NCBI GenBank assembly: GCA_029263555.1 | Contig: JAJUFW010000056.1 | Location: 1-10,208, forward strand | Direction of reading: 5' to 3' | DNA from: Alphaproteobacteria bacterium | GTDB taxonomy: Bacteria > Pseudomonadota > Alphaproteobacteria > DSM-16000 > Inquilinaceae | DNA length: 10,208 nucleotides | Notes under the pieces: model-generated | Told to the model about the DNA's origin: nothing | Seen by the model: only the letters and a program-made list of their open reading frames with translations | Databases searched by the model: none | Position numbers and translations under genes: made by a program | In this document: one piece after another, positions 1-4,490 of the stretch | How positions within the stretch are numbered: the stretch's first letter is position 1 | Layout of the letters: each line of letters opens with the position of its first letter

Positions 1-228
1 CATCCGTATGATCGTGTCCGCCTGCTCGTAGGCCTGGTAAGGCAGGATCGAGGCGATCGTGTCGATGCTGCACGAACATCGCTGCAGCATGTCCTGGGTC
101 TGGCCGTTGCTGGCCATGCAGCCGATCACGTAATCGGCGACGACCGGCGTCGGATAGGGGTTCGCGACGGCGCCGGCAGTCGAAACCACGCCGGCGGCGA
201 ACAGCATGGCGAGAAGGGAACGTCTCAT
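1..228 (-). CDS. Small secreted Cys-containing protein of unknown function (3' end outside window)
   Basis: The frame opens with ATG at 228 on the minus strand and stays open for 76 codons to the left edge, so the C-terminus is missing. A strong ribosome binding site (GGAGGAGCC) lies just upstream. The first 20 or so residues form a signal peptide: MRRSLLAML, then an Ala/Val/Gly-rich core ending near TAGAVA. The visible mature part contains C41 (IGCMASNG) and a CSC pair at 53 and 55 (LQRCSCSID), followed by a segment rich in Ile, Tyr and Glu. I do not recognise a named family. I have an uncertain recollection of small periplasmic proteins with a CSCSID-like motif near PQQ-dehydrogenase genes. 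Cysteine spacing plus export suggests a disulfide-bonded or metal-binding periplasmic protein, which is inference. It is divergent from the peptidase-like gene, with 86 nt between start codons. Confidence 0.75.
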   Translation of the reverse strand, partial: MRRSLLAMLFAAGVVSTAGAVANPYPTPVVADYVIGCMASNGQTQDMLQRCSCSIDTIASILPYQAYEQADTIIRM

Positions 229-314
229 GGCGGCTCCTCCGGATACGGGAACCCATGCCGTGAAGAGGAGAGCAGAGATCGCGGGCCCGGTCAACGGCCC
301 GCGGTCGGGTCGCC

Positions 315-800
315 GTGCCTCGGGCCAGGGGACGCTCCTTGATCAGCGCCGCCGCCCTCGCCGATCTGGTCGCCTCGCTTCTGGTCGCGATCGCAGGCTA
401 TACCGGCTATGCCATCCCGGCGGCGACGCCGGAGGTCCTCATGGTCCCCCACCCTGTGCTCGAAGATCGGGTCTGCGGACGTCCCTGCCCGGTGCTGGGC
501 TTCACCGCGCCGGACGGGACGATCCTGATCGACGACCGCCTGGCGATCGACCGGGATCCCGCGGCCACGAGCATACTTGTCCACGAGCTGACGCATTTCC
601 TCCAGCGCGCAGCTCGTCACGACCATGGTGCGGTCCATTGCGAGGAATGGGTCGAACGCGAGCACGAGGCCTACGACGTCCAGTACCGCTGGCTGCGCGA
701 CACCGCCCACACCCCGGGCGAGCTCTACGGCAGCCTCGCGAGGCTTGGCCATGGCGGGCGGATCCCGACCTGCCGGTCGGGCGGCGACGACACCCAATAA
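315..800 (+). CDS. HExxH-motif zinc peptidase-like protein
   Basis: The 161-residue product carries LVHELTHFLQ, with His90, Glu91 and His94 forming an HExxH zinc-binding and catalytic motif. A downstream stretch, EEWVEREHEAYDVQ (residues 110-123), supplies a likely third ligand (Glu114 or Glu118), as in small gluzincin-like families of the DUF6647 type; that family name is from memory. Cysteines lie at 54, 58, 109 and 153. Residues 9-35 are hydrophobic but contain Asp17, so they may be the first helix of the domain rather than a signal peptide; location is uncertain. The chosen start is GTG at 315. TTG at 339 is an alternative, preceded by a weak AGGGGA. The gene precedes pqqA by 152 nt on the same strand. 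A role in cutting PqqA is possible but only inferred from position. A minus-strand frame over 291-809 is judged non-coding because the HExxH frame makes chemical sense. Confidence 0.72.
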   Translation: MPRARGRSLISAAALADLVASLLVAIAGYTGYAIPAATPEVLMVPHPVLEDRVCGRPCPVLGFTAPDGTILIDDRLAIDRDPAATSILVHELTHFLQRAARHDHGAVHCEEWVEREHEAYDVQYRWLRDTAHTPGELYGSLARLGHGGRIPTCRSGGDDTQ

Positions 801-815
801 CGCCCACAAAGGGCG
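801..815 (+). other. Short GC stem-loop right after the peptidase-like gene
   Basis: CGCCC (801-805) and GGGCG (811-815) form a perfect 5-bp stem with a 5-nt loop, starting at the base after the TAA stop. No U-run follows, so it is at best a weak terminator or a 3'-end protecting structure. Confidence 0.25.
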
Positions 816-840
816 CCAACCGCGCGCCCGGGCCCGCGAT

Positions 841-857
841 ATGGTCCAAAGTATAAT
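841..857 (+). promoter_or_regulatory. Candidate pqqA promoter: perfect -10 box within a dyad related to the xoxF operator motif
   Basis: TATAAT at 852-857 matches the sigma-70 -10 consensus exactly, which is striking in such GC-rich DNA. At 16-18 bp upstream there is only GC-rich sequence and no recognisable -35 box, so an activator may be needed. The hexamer sits in the right arm of ATGGTCCAAAGTATAAT, which matches 12 of 17 positions of the dyad at 4208-4224 read on the opposite strand, including the central CCAAAGTA. The implied transcript start is near 864, giving a leader of about 90 nt before pqqA. Confidence 0.5.
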
Positions 858-885
858 TCATCCCAGCGCCAGAAGGCGCATCATT

Positions 886-916
886 ACCGGGCCAGGCGGA
901 CGGCCCGGTCGGGCCG
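886..916 (+). promoter_or_regulatory. Two mutually exclusive hairpins in the pqqA leader
   Basis: ACCGGGCC (886-893) pairs perfectly with GGCCCGGT (902-909) across an 8-nt loop. The same middle segment can instead pair downstream: CGGCCC (901-906) with GGGCCG (911-916) across a GGTC loop. The two structures compete for GGCCC. The second lies about 36 nt before the pqqA start codon. There is no U-run, so classical attenuation is not supported. In GC-rich DNA such pairings also arise by chance. Confidence 0.3.
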
Positions 917-952
917 CCGCCAACACGTCGAACTCGCTCGAAGGGAACGGCC

Positions 953-1033
953 ATGAAGGAATGGAAGACTCCGAAGATCCGTGAAATCGCGGTCGGCTGC
1001 GAGATCAACAGCTACGCCTGCGCCGTCGTCTAG
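953..1033 (+). CDS. pqqA: PQQ precursor peptide PqqA
   Basis: The gene encodes 26 residues, within the usual size range of about 22-30. The peptide has the invariant E-x-x-x-Y arrangement, Glu17-Ile-Asn-Ser-Tyr21. In known PqqA the Glu and Tyr side chains are cross-linked by PqqE and become the whole carbon and nitrogen skeleton of PQQ. The N-terminal half (KEWKTPKIREI) resembles the leader region bound by PqqD. A ribosome binding site AAGGGA (941-946) lies 6 nt before the ATG. The tail after Tyr21 is only ACAVV, and there are cysteines at 16 and 23 on either side of the Glu/Tyr pair, which is not a usual PqqA trait as far as I know. The downstream order pqqBCDE confirms identity. A 45-nt gap, containing the perfect palindrome CCGCCGGCGG (1041-1050), separates it from pqqB. 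Confidence 0.96.
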   Translation: MKEWKTPKIREIAVGCEINSYACAVV

Positions 1034-1078
1034 CAGGCAACCGCCGGCGGCCGGACGAACAAGGCGGGGATGTAGCGC

Positions 1079-1996
1079 GTGCTGATCGTCGTTCTGGGTT
1101 CGGCCGCGGGCGGGGGCTTCCCCCAATGGAACTGCAACGCGCCCACCAGCCGGGAGGCCTGGCGTGGAAACGGGCGTGCGACGCGACGTACCCAGACCTC
1201 GGTCGCGGTGAGCGCCGACGGGGAACGTTGGCTCGTCGTCTGCGCCTCTCCGGATTTCCGGCAGCAGATACTGGCGACGCCGCGGCTCCAGCCCCGTTCC
1301 GGGCTTCGCCATTCGCCGATCGAGGCGGTGTTGCTGACGGGGGGAGAGATCGACGGCGTCGCGGGCCTTCTGTCGATGCGCGAAAGCCAGGCGTTCCATC
1401 TCTACGCGCCGCCCGCGGTGCTTGCGCTTCTTGGGGAGAACCCGATCTTCGGCGCGCTCAGCGAAAGCTGCGTGCGCCGATGCCCGGTGCCGACCGAAGA
1501 GACGGTCGAGATCGCCGGGCCCGGCGGTCCCTTGGGCCTGTCGGTCAGCCTCTTTGCCGTGCCGGGCAAGGTGCCGCTGTTCCTCGAAGGACGCACGGGC
1601 GCCCCGTCGCCGGACGATGCGGAAATGGCCGTCGGCGCCGAGATCGGTGACGGCCGCGCCAGCTTCCATTTCGTCCCCGGCTGCGCAGCCCCGACGGACC
1701 GGCTCCGCGCTCGTCTACGGGGTTCCCGCCTCGTCTTCTTCGACGGCACGCTCTGGCGGGACGACGAGTTGCTCGCGACCGGGGTCGGGCAGAAGACCGG
1801 CCGCCGCATGGGACATATGAGCATCGACGGCCCGGACGGCACGATCGCCGCGCTGGCCGATCTGGAGATCGGGCGGAAGATCTTCATCCATGTGAACACG
1901 ACCAACCCCGTGCTCATCGACGATTCCCCGGAACGAACCGCCGCCGCCCGCGCAGGCTGGGAGGTCGCGGAGGACGGCATGGAGATCGAGCTATGA
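1079..1996 (+). CDS. pqqB: PQQ biosynthesis protein PqqB (metallo-beta-lactamase-fold hydroxylase)
   Basis: The 305-residue protein has the family's length and hallmark N-terminus, LGSAAGGGFPQWNCN, which fixes the GTG start at 1079; GGGGA at 1066-1070 can serve as ribosome binding site. Other family segments are RTQTSVAVSADGE, SPDFRQQI, VPGKVPLF, FFDGTLWRDDE, GRRMGHMS and HVNTTNPVL. PqqB acts in the cytoplasm and has been shown to be an iron-dependent hydroxylase of the tyrosine ring of the excised Glu-Tyr intermediate. Potential metal ligands Asp222, His246 and His271 are present. Two expected features are absent: the LTxxxxDH motif reads LTGGEIDG (Gly93 in place of His), and the CxCxxC zinc cysteines are reduced to Cys19 alone (CNAPTSREAW). 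The frame is otherwise intact, so it may be a functional variant. It overlaps pqqC by ATGA. Confidence 0.95.
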   Translation: MLIVVLGSAAGGGFPQWNCNAPTSREAWRGNGRATRRTQTSVAVSADGERWLVVCASPDFRQQILATPRLQPRSGLRHSPIEAVLLTGGEIDGVAGLLSMRESQAFHLYAPPAVLALLGENPIFGALSESCVRRCPVPTEETVEIAGPGGPLGLSVSLFAVPGKVPLFLEGRTGAPSPDDAEMAVGAEIGDGRASFHFVPGCAAPTDRLRARLRGSRLVFFDGTLWRDDELLATGVGQKTGRRMGHMSIDGPDGTIAALADLEIGRKIFIHVNTTNPVLIDDSPERTAAARAGWEVAEDGMEIEL

Positions 1997-2727
1997 CGGA
2001 TGCGTTGACGCCCGAGGCATTGGAAGCCGCCCTGCGCGCGGTGGGAGAGCAGCGCTATCACGACCGCCACCCATTCCATGCCCTGCTCCACGGCGGCCGC
2101 CTGAGCCGCGGCCAGGTACAAGCCTGGGCGCTCAACCGGTTCTATTATCAGAGCCGGATCCCGATAAAGGACGCAGCCATCCTTTCCCGTGCCGACGATC
2201 CCGAATTCCGCCGGGTCTGGCGGCAGCGGATCCTGGACCATGACGGCGAGCAGGAAGGAGACGGCGGGATCGCCCGGTGGCTTCGGCTGACCGATGCGCT
2301 GGGTCTCGACCGGGCCTATGTCGCGTCGACGGCCGGCGTCCTTCCGGCGACCCGCTTCGCCGTCGATGCCTATGTGCGTTTCGTGCGGGAGCGCAGCCTC
2401 TTGGAAGCGGTGGCGTCGTCGCTGACCGAATTGTTCTCCCCGGCGATCATCAGCAACCGGGTGGCGGGCATGCTTCAAGGCTATTCCTTCGTGCCGCGCG
2501 AGGCGCTCGCCTATTTCGACAAGCGGCTGAGCCAGGCCCCGCGCGATGCCGACTTCGCCCTCGATTACGTGAAGCGCGAGGCCCGCCGGCCGGACCAGCA
2601 ACAGGCCGCGATCGCGGCCTTGACGTTCAAATGCGACGTCCTGTGGGCACAGCTGGACGCGCTCTATCACGCCTATGTCACGCCGGGGCACGTCCCGCCC
2701 GGCGCCTTCGTTCCGGAGGACGCATGA
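1993..2727 (+). CDS. pqqC: Pyrroloquinoline-quinone synthase PqqC
   Basis: PqqC is a cofactorless oxidase of the heme-oxygenase-like helical fold that carries out ring closure and the final eight-electron oxidation giving PQQ. The 244-residue sequence has the family segments RYHDRHPFHALLH, AWALNRFYYQSRIPIKDAA, RILDHDGE, SSLTELFSP and ALTFKCDVLW. Compared with the Klebsiella enzyme as I recall it, with numbering offset by one, the active-site residues Tyr22, His23, His83, Glu146, Tyr174, Arg178 and Lys213 are conserved. The equivalent of Klebsiella His154 is Ile153 (PAIISNR). I believe other alphaproteobacterial PqqC proteins also lack it. Translation is coupled to pqqB by the ATGA overlap, with GGAG 8 nt before the ATG. 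Unlike the fused PqqCD of Methylorubrum extorquens, it ends before pqqD, which starts in another ATGA overlap. Confidence 0.96.
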   Translation: MTDALTPEALEAALRAVGEQRYHDRHPFHALLHGGRLSRGQVQAWALNRFYYQSRIPIKDAAILSRADDPEFRRVWRQRILDHDGEQEGDGGIARWLRLTDALGLDRAYVASTAGVLPATRFAVDAYVRFVRERSLLEAVASSLTELFSPAIISNRVAGMLQGYSFVPREALAYFDKRLSQAPRDADFALDYVKREARRPDQQQAAIAALTFKCDVLWAQLDALYHAYVTPGHVPPGAFVPEDA

Positions 2728-3002
2728 TACCCCTTCCGCCCGAATGCCGTCCCCGGCTCGCGCCGGGCGCCCGACTTCAATTCGACCAGGCCCGGGACCG
2801 ATGGGTGCTTCTCGCGCCTGAACGGCTTCTGGTCCCGGACGATATCGCGCTCGACATCCTGAAGCGCTGCGACGGCGAGAGATCCCTGTCCGGCATCGTC
2901 GACGACCTCGCTTCGGCCTACGACGCCGACCGGTCGGTGGTGGACGCCGATGTCCAGGAACTTCTGGCCGACCTCATGGCCAAGCGGGTCCTCGTCACAT
3001 GA
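2724..3002 (+). CDS. pqqD: PqqA-binding peptide chaperone PqqD
   Basis: The 92-residue protein is of typical size. PqqD binds the PqqA precursor and presents it to the radical-SAM enzyme PqqE. Family-type segments include PRLAPGARLQFDQARDRWVL, where the winged-helix beta strands would be, then LLVPDDIALDILKRCDG and a C-terminal helix VQELLADLMAKRVLV. The start ATG lies in the ATGA overlap with pqqC and has GGAGG 4 nt upstream (2715-2719). It ends in an ATGA overlap with pqqE. The tight coupling fits a need for similar amounts of PqqC, PqqD and PqqE. Nothing is unusual in the sequence. Confidence 0.94.
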   Translation: MIPLPPECRPRLAPGARLQFDQARDRWVLLAPERLLVPDDIALDILKRCDGERSLSGIVDDLASAYDADRSVVDADVQELLADLMAKRVLVT

Positions 3003-4102
3003 GCCCCGAAGACATGCCGCCGCCGCTTGCCGCGCTTCTCGAGCTGACGCACCGATGCCCGCTGCAATGCCCCTACTGCTCCAACCCCCTCGAGCTCGAC
3101 CGGGCGCGGTCCGAACTGCCAACCGAGACCTGGCTTCGCGTGCTCGACGAAGCGTCGTCCCTCGGCATCCTCCAGGTCCATTTCTCGGGCGGCGAGCCCA
3201 CGGTACGGCGCGACCTCGAGGAATTGGTGAGACACGCCCGCACCCTCGGGCTCTATACGAACCTGATCACCTCGGGCGCGGCGATCGACCGCGCGCGCTT
3301 CGAGGCCCTGGCTCAGGCCGGACTGGACCATGTGCAGTTGAGCATTCAGGACGTCGACGTCGGCGAGGCGGAGCGCATCGGCGGATATTCCGGCGCCCAG
3401 GCCCGCAAGCTCACCTTCGCCGCCTGGGTCCGGGAGTCCGGACTGCCGCTGACGATCAATGCCGTGGTCCATCGGCAGAATCTCGAACGGATCGACGCCA
3501 TGATCGATCTTGCCGTCGCGCTGGGCGCGACGCGGCTCGAGGTGGCGCATGTCCAGTATTACGGCTGGGCGCTGCGGAACCGCGCGGCCCTGATGCCGAG
3601 CCGCGAGCAGCTGGACCGGGCCACGAGCGCGGTCGAAGCCGCCCGCGAACGTCTGGCAGGACGTCTTGCGATCGACTACGTCGTCCCGGACTACCATGCC
3701 AGGCGTCCCAAGGCCTGCATGGGCGGATGGGGCCGGCAGTTCCTCAACATCACGCCCGCCGGCAAGGTCCTGCCCTGCCATGCCGCCGAAACCATTCCGG
3801 GCCTTGCCTTCGACTCGGTGCTGGACAGGCCGCTGGCCGAAATCTGGCAGGAGTCCGCCGCCTTCCGGAAGTTCCGGGGGACCGCCTGGATGCCCGAACC
3901 CTGCCGAAGCTGCGACTACCGGGAAATCGACTGGGGAGGATGCCGGTGCCAGGCGCTTGCCCTGACCGGCAGCGCGGAGGCGACCGATCCTGCCTGCGCC
4001 TTCTCCCCCCACCACGCCATAATGGGGCTGCTGGCCGAGACGGAGTCCCGGGCGCCGCCGCCGCCCTTCGTCTACCGACGGATGTCGGCGCCCCGATCAT
4101 GA
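2999..4102 (+). CDS. pqqE: PqqA peptide cyclase PqqE (radical SAM, SPASM domain)
   Basis: PqqE forms the carbon-carbon bond between Glu and Tyr of PqqA. The 367-residue protein has the radical-SAM cluster motif Cys20-x3-Cys24-x2-Cys27 (THRCPLQCPYC) and the SAM-binding GGEP at 64-67. The SPASM region has Cys240, Cys260, Cys302, Cys305, Asp311, Cys315, Cys317 and Cys333. These spacings equal those of the auxiliary-cluster ligands in Klebsiella PqqE, including the unusual Asp ligand (CRSCDYREIDWGGCRC). All iron-sulfur ligands are therefore present and activity is expected. The start is the ATG in the overlap with pqqD; no strong ribosome binding site is visible, so it probably relies on coupling. 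Met6 would also leave the domain intact. It is the last pqq gene in view; no pqqF or pqqG follows. Confidence 0.97.
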   Translation: MSPEDMPPPLAALLELTHRCPLQCPYCSNPLELDRARSELPTETWLRVLDEASSLGILQVHFSGGEPTVRRDLEELVRHARTLGLYTNLITSGAAIDRARFEALAQAGLDHVQLSIQDVDVGEAERIGGYSGAQARKLTFAAWVRESGLPLTINAVVHRQNLERIDAMIDLAVALGATRLEVAHVQYYGWALRNRAALMPSREQLDRATSAVEAARERLAGRLAIDYVVPDYHARRPKACMGGWGRQFLNITPAGKVLPCHAAETIPGLAFDSVLDRPLAEIWQESAAFRKFRGTAWMPEPCRSCDYREIDWGGCRCQALALTGSAEATDPACAFSPHHAIMGLLAETESRAPPPPFVYRRMSAPRS

Positions 4103-4103
4103 G

Positions 4104-4144
4104 GGCGGGAGCCGCGGGCGAAGCGCCCTGCCCTGTCTCCCGCC
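4104..4144 (+). other. Nested stem-loop just downstream of pqqE
   Basis: GGCGGGAG (4104-4111) pairs perfectly with CTCCCGCC (4137-4144). Inside it, GGGCG (4116-4120) pairs with CGCCC (4124-4128) around a 3-nt loop. It begins one base after the pqqE stop. No U-run follows, so it may protect the mRNA 3' end or act with Rho rather than as a classical terminator. Confidence 0.35.
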
Positions 4145-4207
4145 TCGGCTTCCGCACCCGGCGGAATGCCCCGAGAGACAGCAATCGGCAAAATCAAGTA
4201 GTCTTGA

Positions 4208-4224
4208 CTTGTACTTTGGTACAA
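4208..4224. promoter_or_regulatory. Candidate operator A upstream of xoxF (perfect 6-bp dyad)
   Basis: TTGTAC (4209-4214) and GTACAA (4219-4224) form a perfect inverted repeat around TTTG. The right arm overlaps TACAAT (4220-4225), a -10-like hexamer. Read on the minus strand, 4208-4224 is TTGTACCAAAGTACAAG, which agrees at 15 of 17 positions with the plus-strand segment at 4258-4274 and at 12 of 17 with the segment at 841-857 before pqqA. The symmetry suggests a dimeric DNA-binding protein. Its identity is not shown by the sequence. Confidence 0.5.
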
Positions 4225-4257
4225 TAACTGCCTTTTTTTCGATGGAACCATAACGAC

Positions 4258-4274
4258 TTCTACCAAAGAACAAG
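4258..4274. promoter_or_regulatory. Candidate operator B upstream of xoxF (inverted near-copy of operator A)
   Basis: TTCTACCAAAGAACAAG matches the reverse complement of 4208-4224 at 15 of 17 positions. The offset between equivalent ends is 50 bp. Its own dyad symmetry is imperfect (4 of 6 arm positions). It does not overlap a -10-like hexamer. The pair could instead form a long stem in RNA, with the T-run 4233-4239 in the loop, but the matching copy near pqqA favours a DNA site. Confidence 0.45.
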
Positions 4275-4479
4275 ACGCCGCCAATTGTTTACTTATTGAC
4301 GACTAACGACATTACCTTCCAATCTAATGATTGTCCCCTTCAGCACAGCGCTGGAGGTTGCCGTGCCGGTCGGGCCCTACCGCCGCCCACGGAACGACAG
4401 AGCCGGAGGGGCGGGTTGCACCGGCGTCGCCCAAGTCACCGGCCGCCATCCGAGGGGTAATTGCGGATCGTGACCAAAG

Positions 4480-4484
4480 GGAGG
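4480..4484 (+). promoter_or_regulatory. xoxF ribosome binding site that decides the start
   Basis: GGAGG within AAAGGGAGGAAC precedes two consecutive ATG codons, at 4488 and 4491. The gap is 3 nt to the first and 6 nt to the second, so the second is the more likely start. Using the first adds only one Met to the signal peptide. Confidence 0.7.
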
Positions 4485-4490
4485 AACATG

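Larger units (their letters stand above)
4103..4490 (+). promoter_or_regulatory. 388-nt intergenic region with the xoxF promoter and leader
   Basis: No gene is supported here. It has three parts: a GC-rich structured stretch after pqqE (4103-4180), an AT-rich stretch (about 4190-4330) unlike anything else in the window, and a GC-rich leader (4331-4487). The AT-rich part holds the dyads at 4208-4224 and 4258-4274, a direct repeat TAACGAC (4251-4257 and 4304-4310), a TTGACT (4204-4209), a TTGACG (4296-4301), a run of seven T (4233-4239) and two -10-like hexamers, TACAAT (4220-4225) and TCTAAT (4323-4328). No -35/-10 pair has normal spacing, so an activator-dependent promoter is likely. In the leader, CCGCCC (4383-4388) can pair with GGGCGG (4409-4414). 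Confidence 0.65.

Noticed and set aside
291..809. A 172-codon minus-strand frame covering the HExxH gene.
   Set aside because: The plus-strand frame contains HELTH and a coherent peptidase-like layout; the minus frame shows no motif.
1041..1050. CCGCCGGCGG palindrome between pqqA and pqqB as a terminator.
   Set aside because: The palindrome has no room for a loop and no U-run, and pqqB-E need read-through from the pqqA side since no other promoter is seen in the 45-nt gap.
1402..2691. A 429-codon minus-strand frame opposite pqqB and pqqC.
   Set aside because: It spans two well-supported genes, has no recognisable motif, and is Arg/Pro-rich in the way of a GC shadow.
4204..4225. TTGACT and TACAAT as a sigma-70 promoter.
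   Set aside because: Only 10 nt separate the two hexamers; 16-18 is needed. TACAAT may still be a -10 box used with an activator.
2950..4227. A 425-codon plus-strand frame overlapping pqqE.
   Set aside because: Arg/Pro/Gly-rich shadow in another frame; pqqE has all iron-sulfur ligands with exact family spacing.
4231..4240. Run of seven T after pqqE as an intrinsic terminator.
   Set aside because: The nearest hairpin (4209-4224) is AT-rich and ends 8 nt before the T-run, so it lacks terminator geometry.
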